Part shown: piece after piece, positions 10,976 through 22,551 of the stretch
Layout: every line of letters begins with the position of its first letter
How positions within the stretch are numbered: the stretch's first letter is position 1
DNA from: Ypsolopha sequella
Lineage: Eukaryota; Arthropoda; Insecta; Lepidoptera; Ypsolophidae
Assembly (NCBI GenBank): GCA_934047225.1
Contig: OW204012.1
Location: 3,906,001-3,970,000 of the forward strand
Reading direction: 5' to 3'
Length of the DNA stretch: 64,000 bases
The notes under the pieces: model-generated
Database searches by the model: none
What the model was told of the DNA's origin: nothing
Seen by the model: only the letters and a program-made list of their open reading frames with translations
Program-made: the position numbers and the translations under genes

Positions 10976-11072
10976 GTATGGCGAGGCACAGTGATGAGAT
11001 GCTGGTGACGACACAAGTATTTTCCTTTTACCCGCATACACACTTTAGTCTTAGATATTAGATATTCCATCC

Positions 11073-11430
11073 ATCCATCCATCAGCCTAGTTCGTCAACT
11101 GCTGGACATAAGCCTTTCCAGTACTTTGCCACTCCCGGCGGTCATCCTGGAAGAATTGTCCATACTCACACACGCTGGGCAGGCGGGTTGGTGAGCGCGG
11201 TGCCGGAACCCTCGCAGCAGTGACGCCGCTGCCCGTCACCAGTCTGTTCCATATAAGGCCCGGCTATTAGGGATGGATATACCGCCATCCATCGGTCCCA
11301 GGTATGATGGGCCTCTTTGTTTTTTGCCTGTGAGCTGTCCTCTTACTCTCCCCCGAATTACTTCGAGGGGTCTCCAAGTAAGATGGTGGTAACTCCACAG
11401 TCGAGCCCGGCATCAGCTCTACCACCTGCT
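11073..11430 (-). mobile_element. RTE-type LINE 3' end (fragment), second copy
   Basis: Same sequence class as 5830-6187, here with a clear (GGAT)n tail on the minus strand (the plus strand shows CCATCCATCCATCC at 11068-11083). 5'-truncated after about 350 bp. Confidence 0.6.
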
Positions 11431-11489
11431 AAATGTTAGATATTATAGACTTATAGACTCTAAATTATGTATAATGTTAAGTCTTTTCA

Positions 11490-11880
11490 TATGAAATTGA
11501 TGTTTTCTATAGAGAATTTGAAGGAAACTCAATTTTCAGTACTAACATACATTTTTGCATTCCTTTTAGGAATGACGAATCTAAATTATGTCATTTCTTA
11601 TGTGTATAAACGAGACAACATTAAGCTAACAGCAACATTAATACAATTTTGGAAAAGTTTCAGCTATAAAAAATTATTACGAATCTTATCATGGAAATGG
11701 ATGGCATTTAGGACGAACTGTTTTTGAAGATTTATTTTTTATAATCAGAATGAAAATAAAAACGAAATTTAATACGTAGATGAAATCAACTTTCAAACAA
11801 AAAACAAATAATTGAAATAGCTATTGAATTACAGGAATTATGAACTCATGAATAAGTACGAACATTTCGGCAATTTCATA
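11490..11880. repeat. MITE family 'TATGAAATTG', copy 2
   Basis: Same interior and inverted ends as 3945-4298. The 86-residue open frame at 11467-11727 runs through the repeat and is not conserved as a frame in the other copies, so I do not call it a gene. Confidence 0.65.
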
Positions 11881-12213
11881 GGTAAAGACCTAGTTATGTA
11901 CCAGGCAGTGAAATTTTGTATCGAATTTATACCTCATGTAAGCCCAGCCGAAACAGCCGAAGGGATGCTCCGAATATTCCAGGACTGAGGAGGGCAATTT
12001 TAAAGGGCGGGTGTAAAAGAAACTGTTTTTTTTTTATTATTTCACCGTTAAAAATGTCTAGCGTTAGGGTTGATTAATCAAGTGGGTAGAACGGTTTTAT
12101 TGTTTGCTTTGGCCCGTATTCTTAGTCGTGGATTTAGGAAGGAGTTTGATGTAAAAAGAAAAACGGAACTATGACAGAAATAAATCTATATTTTTTACAA
12201 TTTATTTATTTAG

Positions 12214-12273
12214 TGAACAGAAAATCACTTGTACTATCCCACAAATTTAAATTTACAAGTGATTTTCTGTTCA
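12214..12273. repeat. Perfect 20-bp hairpin
   Basis: TGAACAGAAAATCACTTGTA at 12214-12233 is exactly inverted at 12254-12273, with a 20-base AT-rich spacer. Probably a foldback element core. Confidence 0.65.
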
Positions 12274-12565
12274 TTATTTATTGCAAGTTCCACTAAGTGC
12301 CAACAATCAACAGTATAAACATTTATTTATTTGTTAATAAAAGCATATACTACATTTTTATTCGTCCAAGACTACATGACATCTTACATTATAAATTAGC
12401 TTATTAATTATACAGGGGGTTAAGATGAAGTTGCGGAAGGCGGAAACAGGTACTCGTCCATACGAACAACTGTTACTATGGAGCCAACACACGAATTGCA
12501 AAAAAAATTAGCTGTTAAGTTATATAGCTATCCGACCAAAAGATTGTTTTTTCTCGATTCTCGAA

Positions 12566-12693
12566 TATAATCGGGTCTACCGCTATCAATTTTTACCTTT
12601 TTACGAAAAGGGGACACCCGACGTTTCGAGACAGTTGCATATGTCTCGTGGTCTACGGGAAACTGGAAATTGATCGCGGTAGACCCGATTATA
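12566..12693. repeat. Foldback element 'ATAATCGGGTCTACCGC'
   Basis: The left arm TATAATCGGGTCTACCGC plus ATCAATTT is mirrored by AAATTGAT plus GCGGTAGACCCGATTATA at the right. The spacer contains CGTTTCGAGACAG and TCTCGTGGTCTACGGG. The minus-strand open frame at 12528-12758 is a product of the repeat. Confidence 0.7.
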
Positions 12694-12946
12694 TACAAGG
12701 TGACTTTTTGATCATCGTCCAAATTCATACCGGTGGCTTGGTTAGTGATCAGTATCATGGATCAATAACAATTTTGGTGAAATTCGTAAAATGAAATTTC
12801 GACTCCCCATAGTGATTCACTCGGGACTGGAACTGAATTTATATGGGAAGCCGAAATTTCATTTTACGAATTTCACAAAAATTGTTCCTGATCCAAGATA
12901 CTGATCACTTATCAAGCCTCCAGTATGATCAAAAAGTCACCTTGTA
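12694..12946. repeat. Long-arm MITE 'TACAAGGTGAC', copy 2
   Basis: Near-identical to 10603-10870, with a small deletion near the right end (the GAATTTGGACGA block is lost). It directly follows the foldback element. Confidence 0.75.
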
Positions 12947-12986
12947 TATTATAATGTGTACGAAACGCGAGAGTTTAAAGACCTGC

Positions 12987-13148
12987 GGGTCTACCGCGTA
13001 ATTTTCATTTTCATCAACATCAACTTGAGATTGAAATTTGACGTGCGTGCGACGACGCCCGCCTAACATGCCATCTCTTTTGCACGCGTTGAATTTCGCA
13101 TGCATTTGCTTGAAGTTGATACAAATGAGAATTACGCGGTAGAGCCCC
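12987..13148. repeat. Foldback MITE 'GGGTCTACCGCGTAATT'
   Basis: GGGTCTACCGCGTAATT at the left is mirrored by AATTACGCGGTAGAGCCC at the right, and CATCAACTT by AAGTTGAT further in. The interior is GC-rich and includes CGTGCGTGCGACGACGCCC. It shares the first 12 bp of its arm with the 12566 element, so the two families are probably related. Confidence 0.65.
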
Positions 13149-14012
13149 AGTTTACATGTTTATCTAGCGTTAATCCTAAAAAAATGGTCGCATCAGTTTC
13201 TTCCACTTTTTCGCCACGTAGTTCAATATATACTTTTGTCTAAAAAAAAAAACATATCAACCCTATTTTTTTGCTTGGGTCAAACAATTTTTTTTTTGTC
13301 CTCGCGTTTTGGGTCTTTAGAACATAATTCAGCCACAAAATTTGCAATTTTTATTTTTATTACTAAAAATGTGATTGTTCGATAGATCTTGCAGCAAGGT
13401 TTTGAAATAAATTGTATCTAAGTTTTCTTATAATTTTGACTTGTCCAGGGGACAAGTTTGTCCTTCGAATTACTATGAAAAAAACCGTGTTGTCTTCTGG
13501 GTGACGCTCTAAATGTACTGAAAATCATGAAAATTTGGTAATATTATTTCTTAAGAATTATGTTTAATCAACAAACAAAACGCAACAAACCGGTATTTAG
13601 CAAGAAATAAGACCTTAGATTGATTATCCTTACGGAGAAAGTGAAGGATAAAAGAAAGAAAGAAGAAAGAAAAGTAATTTATTTTAAAATACCACAAACA
13701 CGAGAAAGAACATAAAAACATACAAAATAACAAACAATACAAATTAACAAACAGTACGAGTAAACATAACATTAGGAAAACAGTGGTAAATAAAAAAGGA
13801 TTTCAGCTCAGCTTAATGCTGTAGTAGGGGCTACAGCGCTGGTATTCTGCTGAACCCTGACTTAAAATTAATAATAATTAATAATAATGAAAAACAAAAA
13901 GTGAACTTACTCCAATTATATTTAATTTTCCAATTAAATATATCAGTATTAGTTATTTCAGTAGGGTGACGAAAGATATTTATTGTGCGAAAGTACAGCT
14001 CGACTCGAGTGA
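13149..14012. other. Non-coding stretch with remnants of a LINE tail
   Basis: AT-rich with long T and A runs. Around 13645-13790 there is an A-rich stretch of the type seen at non-LTR 3' ends. The minus-strand frame at 13551-13772 is a low-complexity T-rich artefact. Nothing else is recognised. Confidence 0.35.
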
Positions 14013-14451
14013 TTCAAGAGTAGGGCTACCATCATCTAAATTGCCGACAGAGGACAAAAACTTCAAAAACCCCGGACATTAAGGTAAAATTGCGGTTTTT
14101 CCCCGGACACGCCTTAAAACAAATATTCTTAAAAAAAAAAGAAGTTTTTATTTAACATTTTATTCATTAAATATTTTTCATTCAACATTAATAATGTTTC
14201 ATTAAACAATAAATATGTTATATTGCCGCGCTGGAGTTGGCTTCGATGCGGTTTACGAACGAATGAATTATTTGCTTAGATTTGTTTTTATTTATTGATT
14301 ATCCTTCAATTAATTGTGGTTGCCCCGGACACATATAGTGTCCGGGTTTTACCCGGATCTTTTTGCAAATCCTCCCCGGACGGCCCCCGGACGCCCTCCA
14401 AACTAGGACAAATCCGGGGAAACCCGGACGGATGGCAGCCCTATTCAAGAG
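14013..14451. mobile_element. hAT-like MITE with 8-bp target duplication
   Basis: TTCAAGAG occurs at 14013-14020 and 14444-14451, exactly flanking a 423-bp element. That element starts TAGGGCTACCATC and ends GATGGCAGCCCTA (one mismatch). An 8-bp duplication plus a TAGGG-type end is the hAT pattern. Inner blocks rich in CCCCGGAC/GTCCGGGG are also mirrored. Non-autonomous. Confidence 0.75.
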
Positions 14452-14639
14452 GATAGGTTTATATGTATAATACATGCCCGTGCAGGGCCAGGGCGAGTCG
14501 CTAGTTTGTAATAAAATAACTAGGGGATGCCTCGCGTGGATCTGTTTCTCCCAATCAAATTTTTCAAATTCAAATAGTTTATTTTGCAAAGCAGGTATAG
14601 ATATATACACTTTTTACACGTCAAATTAAATCTAATAAA

Positions 14640-14945
14640 TAAAATATATGTAATAATAGTAGTTTATACTACATTTTTCAATGCATAGTGTGAGGAAATG
14701 AAAACAAATATAATCTTGTGAACTTTAAATTATAATTGGCTCAAAAGGACTGTATCCAGAGCCGTTAAAAAGTGGAAAAAAAAGTATTACGTCTATGGTA
14801 CACAGGAAAGGCTGCAGGTTAGCCAACCATTGTAAATAAATTAAAAAAAAAAATAATAATAAAGCCCTAGGGCAAAATAATCGACTTTCTGTTCGGTTTT
14901 GATGCATAAAAAGTGGGCCTTTACGAGCACATGCATTGAAAAATG
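14640..14945. repeat. Interspersed repeat family R1, copy 1
   Basis: Contains TTTTTCAATGCATAGTGTGA, GGCTCAAAAGGACTGTATCC, GCCCTAGGGCAAAATAATCG and TTTTGATGCATAAAAAGTGG in this order. Other copies are at 16095-16430 (inverted), 24835-25230, 29565-30221, 59372-60056 and, partial, 60808-60975. The frames called in it (for example 14725-14907 minus) are not genes. Confidence 0.7.
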
Positions 14946-15516
14946 TACATGAACTAAATTAAAGGTTTATTTAATTAATGTAGCAATATATTTACGATTA
15001 AAATGATAGGTAAAATATATATTATACAAGGTAAAATCCAATCAGCCGCCCGAACCCATACCGGAGACCCGGCCAGGGACCAGGAACAAGGTTCAATGAT
15101 CACCAACCGAGCCCCCAGCACGAATCCAGGCGGCCGACCAAATCCCATCCTAAATACTACATACTAATAGGTTACATATTATATAAATACATGCCTACCT
15201 CCGCCCATTCGATTAGTCTTGCTAAGAAGAATGGGAATACCGAAAATAAAATAATTTAATATATAAAAAATATATCGTCACGACACGAATGCACCGAGGG
15301 ATCGAACCTGTGTCTCAAGTTTGAAAGGCAAGCTTTCTACCGCCGCGCCACTTCGAATAATATTTCGAATACCGACAAATCCGGCCTTATTTTGTCTACA
15401 TTATACTAAAGGCACACCCCCGACACTTCATAGTCCTCGCTCAAGTTATTTACCTACACTCTCACAACTGCAACCCACTGTGGGCCTATTATGTATCTCT
15501 AGTTGCCAACTGGACT

Positions 15517-15675
15517 GGGTGCCTATCATAAAAAACATAGATATACTATCAAATTCCGATTGTCTAAGGATATGTTCGCACTTGAAGTGACGATACATTT
15601 CGTAAATAGTTCAATACCCACCAAAAGCAAATTTGAAAGTGCAGTTATTATCTATGTTTTTGATGATAGGCACCC
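15517..15675. repeat. Foldback MITE, 159 bp
   Basis: GGGTGCCTATCAT at the left and ATGATAGGCACCC at the right, with the arm continuing through ACATAGATA/TATCTATGT. Three open frames cross this area (15321-15590, 15503-15763, 15652-16011 minus) but share no recognisable domain. Confidence 0.65.
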
Positions 15676-15914
15676 GATGCAGAATGGGGGGGGCATACAG
15701 AATGGGGGGGGGGAGCAGGCCACACTAGAAGGACGTATGCTGACCAAATTAGTGACATATTGAAGAAGGGCAATGTCAAAAGTACCCGGAATAGAAGAGC
15801 TTGTATGACTAGATTGATGGATGTGGAAGAGGCGAAAGAGGTGTATCTGGATCGTAGCAGATGTAAATCTGTAGTCTCTGCCTACCCCTCTGTGAGACAG
15901 GCGTGAGTATGTAT

Positions 15915-16430
15915 TAGCTAAAAACCTTGCAATTTGTTGTTTCACTGCGTGATTATCGGTATTACCCGTCCAAGATAAATAGGTTATTGAGCCAACCAAT
16001 AATCGCCTCAATAAAAGCTAATAAAGTCTTTGCTATTGGCCTAAATGTGTTGGTCGGGAACTAACTCATACTCATTAAGGACCCTGTTTTTTTATACAAA
16101 CACTACTTTAACATATTTTTCAATGCAAGTGCTCGTAAAGGCCCACTTTTTATGCATCAAAACCGAACAGAAAGTCGATTATTTTGCCCTAGGGCTTTAT
16201 TATTATTATTTTTTATTTATTTACGAGAAGTTGGTCAACCTGCAACCTTTCCTGTGTACCATAAATGTTATACTTTTTTTTTCTGCTCGGATACAGTCCT
16301 TTTGAGCCAATCATAATTTAAAGTTCACAAGATTATATTTGTTTTATTTCCTCACACTATTGAAAAACGTAGAATGATACACGGGCGTAAGAGCAACAAA
16401 TTACTCGGTTCCTCGTTATTTATTCCTTTT
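15915..16430. repeat. R1 family, inverted copy with 'GTATTAGCTAAAA' block
   Basis: 15915-16075 carries the block TTTGTTGTTTCACTGCGTGA ... GTGTTGGTCGGGAACT, also present at 18095-18240, 29640-29785 and 59450-59585. 16095-16430 is the inverse of the R1 core, ending in the palindromic CATAAACTACTATT end. Together they look like one larger non-autonomous element. Confidence 0.55.
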
Positions 16431-16499
16431 CGCCCTTGTTGCATAAACTACTATTAACAAAATAGAGTATATAGAGTTATAAATAGAATAGTAATAAAT

Positions 16500-16995
16500 A
16501 GAGTTAGCGTTCCCAAAAGCTTCTAACAACTGCCAAAAATCTTCACCAACAAAAATAATTAGCAAAACCATGTCTATAATAAAGTCCCAGAAATCACATA
16601 AAAAACAAAACTAAAAACCAACATTCACTTCATCATTAACAAGCTCTAAAGCAACTGTTAAAATACTCGAAAAAACCTCACACACCTGTGCAGACGACAA
16701 AAAAAGCTTAATCGAAAAGGTCAGTGACCTCTAAAAAAATCATCGGACCACCCACATCGAAGAAACCATAGACTGGTCCATTGTAACTTGACCTCTTTTT
16801 AGTTCCAACCCAGTGGAAATACCAGACTCATCTAACCTGGTAAAAAGCTTCCAAACGCGTCCAATATTCGATGGTCTCCACTCCTTTGAAGCTAATTTAA
16901 CCTCAAAGATCAGCGAATATTGGGCGCACTTAAAACTTTGCCCAAAACACCTTGGTCCGAGCTCCCTAAGACTTTGTTTCTGTTGAAAGGTCAGT
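16500..16995 (+). pseudogene. Strand-biased, coding-like degenerate sequence
   Basis: About 500 bp with C and A enriched on the plus strand, unlike the surrounding AT-symmetric DNA. The plus-strand translation is long and lysine/serine-rich with a few stops, ending in a readable stretch IFDGLHSFEANLTSKISEYW near 16860-16920. It looks like the remains of a retroelement open frame. I cannot assign a family. Confidence 0.3.
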
Positions 16996-17306
16996 GGGTA
17001 CGGTCGTTTAGGATACTGTATTGTAGCTATAGATAGGTAGGTAAGTAATAAGTTAACGCATATATGTAGACCTCACACTGAGTCTAGGGTGTAAACCTAA
17101 ATAGGTTTTACACCGCAGATGTGGTCTAGAACATTAAATGAACCCTAGATTATCTATAGGTAGTGTTGCCTGATTGGTTAAGAGCCGTCGTTACGCGCAA
17201 ACCTCAAATTCAAATTCAAATTTATTTGCACCGTAATGTTCCACTGGTCTTAAATAACATTTAGTATAGTTTCAATTACGGACCCTGTCGGGCACAGCAA
17301 AGTAAC

Positions 17307-17692
17307 TTAAGAGCCTATGCGAATTTTATTTTTGTCACTGTCACTCCAAGCGAAAAATCGCGCAGTGCGGGATCAAAAATTAGTTTTATATTTTTATTAA
17401 AAAACTAAAATAGCAAGCAAAATTTCAAATACAAAATCTCTAGATATTATTGAAACACATCCAATAAAATATGTTTGAGTTCTGTATATGGTTTCTATTC
17501 GTCAAACGAAGAGAAAAAGTTTGTTTGAAGACCTCATTTCAACAATTATTTCTATCGAGGAAAATTTATCCAAACATGTTTTCCAATTTCAAAACCCTAG
17601 ATTATATAGTCAAAATGCATATACCAGAAATGTATTATAATTTTCCGTGTATTTCATGAAATACACAGAAAAGAAACACCAGTATAAAATAT
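17307..17692. mobile_element. TTAA element family 2, right end lost
   Basis: TTAA at 17307-17310, then GAGCCTATGCGAATTTTATT, which is the inverse of the right end of the elements at 21580-21983 and 46041-46455. The homology runs to about 17692 (ACAGAAAAGAAACACC), and the opposite end with its TTAA is missing. Confidence 0.65.
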
Positions 17693-18094
17693 AATAGCTC
17701 GTAACACAATTATTCTTATTCAAGTACCTTTGGTTTATTCGTACAAGAAAGGAACATATCCATCTTGTACTTAAGCCTGTACCTGAGCCTAGAGCATGAC
17801 CAACTCCAGTCTATCTAGGATTCGTTTGAAGAAAATCGGACTCTCCTTGTATTGAAAAAATATATTTGGTTTATTAATCTTTTCTCTAGGGATCTTACGT
17901 ATAAACAACGTACTAATATTTATACTTTTGTCAAAAAAAATGTTTTGCACCCTCTTTTTTTTTGGTTTTCAAACGTTCGCTTCAAGAACGCGGTAAAGAG
18001 ATCAACTTGATTTTTTTTCATAAAGTAGGTAATAGAAATATGAAGGTATATCACCTAAATTCAATATTTTTTTCCCTACAAAATATTTCAGTAT

Positions 18095-18240
18095 TAGCTA
18101 AAAACACACCAATTTGTTGTTTCGCTGCGTGATCACTAGTATTACGCGTCCAAGAAAAAAAGGCCAAAGAGCCAACATATAATCGCCTCTATGAAAAGCA
18201 AATAAAGTCTTTGTCAAAGGACTTATTGTGCTGGACAGGT
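18095..18240. repeat. R1-associated block, diverged copy
   Basis: GTATTAGCTAAAAACACACC to GTGCTGGACAGG, matching 15915-16070 with many substitutions. An old copy. Confidence 0.5.
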
Positions 18241-18485
18241 AATAAAAAAGTTGCTAGGGTATGCCATCTTCTTAAGTAAGTAACTATCATAAACAAGGCA
18301 CGCATTTGTGCTTAAAATCTACGTAAATAAAATTTATCTCTTTTATATCCATAAATGTTAATATTCTAGTTACATAAGTATTCTTCAATTATGTAGGGAC
18401 ATTTTTGTATTAAATATGTTTTTAGTTTATTATTATAAGTTATCCTTTTTGGTAGTTTGTTAAATAGTCTTTTTGCCAAATACTG

Positions 18486-18644
18486 GTGTCGATTCGGCTT
18501 AACACAACTTAACTAATTTGACAGGACTAACCTTATTTTAAGCGTTCTGTCTTTGTCTTTTCGATACGGAAAGAAAAAGACAGAAGGCTCAAATTAAGTT
18601 TAGTTCTGTCAAATCAGTTAAGTAGTATTGCGCCGAATCGACAC
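18486..18644. repeat. Foldback MITE, 159 bp
   Basis: Starts GTGTCGATTCGGC and ends GCCGAATCGACAC (perfect 13-bp inverse). Inner blocks TTTGACAGGACTAA / TTAGTTCTGTCAAA are mirrored with one mismatch. Confidence 0.75.
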
Positions 18645-18782
18645 AAATATGGGCTACGGTTTAACATTTGAATTCTAGATTGCGGTAAATTTAATCTTTC
18701 CCTATGACGTGTATTGATATTATGGGTATCTTTTACTTGGGGAAATATTTGACGGTTTTTAAACACAAGTAGACAGGTTTTG

Positions 18783-18806
18783 TGTATATATATATATATA
18801 TATATT
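18783..18806. repeat. (TA)n microsatellite
   Basis: An uninterrupted TA run of about 11 units, preceded by TGTG. Simple sequence. Confidence 0.9.
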
Positions 18807-18861
18807 GCAGGACGTGTCATAAGCTTATATTTTATGAAATATGGGGTGACTATGGGATGTT

Positions 18862-20720
18862 ATTCAGCAATTTTCAAATTTTGTGCCCATTACACTTCGA
18901 TGCATGTCCCGAGGTTTAATATTTTTAAATCTCAAGTTTCAGTTGCGGAAATTACACAATGTGGACACTAATCGATAATGTAATTCATAATTTTAAAAGA
19001 ACACTAAAAATATTTAAAAAATATGTTAAATATTACTTTTTATTAGTGCATAAACATGAAGTTAAGATTTTTAGTTGTATGGAGAAGGGATTGTCCCCAA
19101 ATCAGCTAAGCTTGTACAACATTAAATTTTACGAAAAATATGTACCATAGGAATGTGTGTGAATGATGTCAACCTTAAGACGTGATTAGGGGAAGCATTT
19201 TATTACATTTCTATACACTTTAAAGGGTAAATACCTTTATTATTAGTTTTAATAAATTGTCCCTGAAAGTGTCCTCATGGTTACTGTCTTTTCATTTACC
19301 AATGTTTTGATGCCAAATATTATAAAACTGAACGAAGTTTTCTGTGTTATTTTTATAATGACAACACCCAGCAATCAGACTAGCCGTCGCCATTTTGATT
19401 TATTCAGTCCAAAACAAGTTGCAAGGTCGTCTATTGTTTTGATGTGATATTTTAATTTTGTTGTTCTGTTCAGTTACCAACATATCTCGGTAAGTAAAAA
19501 ATATTTCAATTACGACTATTTAGTATTTTGTAACAGTATTTACATTCCATAATTTTTTATAAGAAACTTTGTAGTTTTCCAATTTCATTGTACCAAAATA
19601 AATATTTAAATTTACCAAGGTACAGTTTAAGTTACGTCTCTTCAGTTATTTTTCTCTAGTAACTTATAAGGGGACGAGAAAGTAACTGAATGGATATCTT
19701 TAGGGCCTGTTTACGTTGTTTAAATGTGAAGTTTTGTTTTGTTTGTCTGTCTGTCTGTAGAAATAAAAAAAATATATATCTTATTATAAGTATCATAAAA
19801 AAGTAATTAAAAAATTCAAAACATTTATTTTGTAATATAGATATAAAGCATACACATATTACACGTTCAAAGTAATTACATTATTACAATTACAATATGA
19901 AATTTGAAAAAAAAATGTATTTTCGACACACCCTAATGTACACTCATATGTTTACTGGTAATATATTTTGCAAATTTTTATAAAGTTTTTATAACGTTTA
20001 TTCAGAAAATCTTTGTTCATAAGTTGTTTTTCTTTTTTTTTTCAGGTGTATCTAAAAAGAAACTTGACTACTTGATTAAATAAGAACATTAAAATTATTG
20101 TTTTTTATTCCATTGTAAATAAAGGTTTACAATGTCTTTTCAGTTACCACTGTGTCCATTCAGTTATTGTCCCCTTAAAAAGATGTTGTTTAAAATAGAA
20201 TTAAAAATCAAATATTCAATATCATTCAAACAGAATAAGTAAAAAATATAAAAATTATATTCTTAGATCAAAATAAATTAATAATACACAATTTTTCCCA
20301 CCAGTTAGAGTGAAAATGAAACTTTCCAAAACTAAAATTGTGGAAAGGTAACTGAATGATATATAATAAAAATTTCTCTAGAAATTTATTCTAAACATAT
20401 CTTATTTTTTATTGTATCTTATTTAATTGTACATTTGGTAGATATAATAAATTTCTGTTGAATAAATTTCAATTACTGAACCGATTTTTGGGTGTATGAA
20501 GATGGTAACTTAACGGAAAATAAATCTCTCCCTTTCCTGTAAAAAAATTTTTTTTTAATCAGTTCTGTTTATAATCATAATTTTAGACCACTTTTCAGAA
20601 AATATAAAATTAAAGTATCTCATTTCATCGAAGAAAATATAAAAAATAGACTATTTCTAAATTAACTAAATTTCTTAGAAGGTGGGCACAAAATTTGAAA
20701 ATTGCTGTATTATAATATTT
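18862..20720. repeat. 1.86-kb segment bounded by inverted repeats
   Basis: CAGCAATTTTCAAATTTTGT near 18869 is inverted near 20686-20713 (ACAAAATTTGAAAATTGCTG), extended with GCCCA/TGGGC. The interior is very AT-rich, with repeated motifs of the type TTCAGTTAC and TGTCCCC on either strand, and no credible frame. This could be an old non-autonomous transposon. No target duplication is visible. Confidence 0.45.
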
Positions 20721-21107
20721 TAGGCTGAGTTACATTATGTTTATGTCAAACTAAAAACCGTGAAATTTAAGTAATATCTTAACAACAAACCCCTAAAATA
20801 CGTAAATTTTACGGTTTTTCATGTTTTTTTTACCAAAAGTTTGTATCAAAAAAAAACAAAAAATTAATGCGTTTTAAACATCGAAAATATTATCTAGATT
20901 AATAATAACCAAAAATAATGTTTGAGAACGTCCACAGTCTGCCGAAATGTGGTTTCTCCTGGAACAAGTTTTCAATTTTGCACCGGCGACGAAATAGGCA
21001 CGTCTTGTCCTCGCAAATTTCATGAAGCGTGCACCTTATAGCGAAATGAAACAGCATGACATTTGGCCACGCCCACAAATGAGTTAGTCGTGTCATAATG
21101 ACCGTCC
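20721..21107. other. AT-rich non-coding stretch
   Basis: No repeat borders or genes seen. The minus-strand frame 20899-21096 has no recognisable domain. Confidence 0.35.
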
Positions 21108-21579
21108 TTAAGGCGTATGACCACGCTAAATAAGCAACTCGATGTGTGTCGGTACAAATATCAACGGAAACGACATTGAAATAATGTTGATTTCAGCGTG
21201 CCTTGAAAAGTGGCTGTTACGACAACCACTGCGTCTCCGGCTAGCGGAAAATAGGAGAAAATAATACTTTTCACATGGACGCCATGAACGGAAAAAAAAA
21301 TTTGAACTTAAATTTTTTAGATCTAAAAATTTCCTATAATTTGGTGAAATAATAATTAAAATCGCTTTAGGCGTTTGGAGGGAGTAAGAGAATTCTTGTG
21401 TTAATCATGTGAAACTTTCGATTACTTTCGATTTTTTTTGTCAAAACTTACAATAGAAAAACAGTTTATGAAACTTAAAATTTATTATCGACTCTATAAT
21501 ATATACTTTTATGAAAGTTTTTGGACCTAGGCCTTCAAAGACAGGTCCAAATTGCAGTTGGCGTATCTATTCACCTTAA
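21108..21579. mobile_element. piggyBac-like TTAA element (family 1, copy 2)
   Basis: TTAA at 21108-21111 and 21576-21579. It starts GGCGTATGACCACG and matches 7068-7541 over almost its full length. Its right TTAA is shared with the next element. Confidence 0.75.
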
Positions 21580-21987
21580 GGCGATATGCGGCAAAAATAC
21601 GGGTGTTTCTTTTCTGTGTATTTCATGAAATACGCGGAAAATTGTAATCCGTTTCTGGAATATGCATTTTGACTATATAATCTATGGATTTGAAATTGGA
21701 AAACATGTTTGGATAAATTTCCCTCGATAGAAGTAATTGTTGAAATAAGTTCTTCAAACACAGTTTTTCTCCTCGTTTGATGAATAGGAATCATATACAC
21801 AACTCAAACATATTTTATTATGTGTGTTTTATTTTAACAATATCTAGAGATTTGATATTAAAAATTTTGCTAGCTATTTTAGTTTTTTTAATAAAAATAT
21901 AAAACCTACTTTTTTCCCTTATCCCTCTCACACCGATTTTTCGCTTGGAGTGACAGTGACAAAAATAAAATTCGCATAGCCTCTTAA
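21576..21987. mobile_element. piggyBac-like TTAA element (family 2, intact copy)
   Basis: A 404-bp unit between TTAA at 21576-21579 and at 21984-21987. It starts GGCGATATGCGG and ends CGCATAGCCTC. Related copies are at 17307 (truncated) and 46037-46459. Minus-strand frames 21576-21800 and 21818-22042 lie in it and are not genes. Confidence 0.75.
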
Positions 21988-22200
21988 GGGGCTTGTATCC
22001 CCTAACGACATTGACTCGACTTGTGTATGAATATCGACACAAAGTATATTGAAATAAAGTTCATAACAGCGCGCATTGAGTGGCTGTATGACATCGCTGC
22101 ATCTCCGAATACCGCAAAATAGTACAAAATTACACCTTTCAGTAGGACGCGATAGATAAAAAAAAGAATTCCATCAAAAAAAAAATCTAAGCTACATATC
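21988..22200. mobile_element. Third adjacent TTAA-type element, truncated
   Basis: It follows the shared TTAA at 21984 and resembles family 1 in order of blocks (AATATCGACAC, TTGAAATAAAGTTCA, CTGCATCTCCG). No right end is seen; homology fades around 22200. Confidence 0.5.
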
Positions 22201-22551
22201 CTTGTAAGAAAGAATATCTTTATTATTATTTATATATTTATATTTATATATATTTAAAAAACACATTTAGAGATTCTATTTCGAACTTTATTGTTCGACT
22301 GTTGCGAATAGAAATAAAAATTTTGGAAAAATAAAAAAATGAAAAAGTATAATTTAAAAAAGAAAAACACATTAAGATTATTTATTTATCATTAAAACCT
22401 TCTTAGTAATAAATATGTATATATTTCTTTTCTCATATTGTGAAACAGTTTTTTATCATTTTCTTAAAAAACGAATAATTTGGCAGTTAGGGGTTAAAAA
22501 CAATAGCAAAATTCAAGTTTCATTACAAACGGTATCTTATAGACCAACAAA
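22201..22551. other. AT-rich stretch before the minisatellite
   Basis: Low-complexity A/T runs, no gene or repeat border recognised. Confidence 0.4.
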
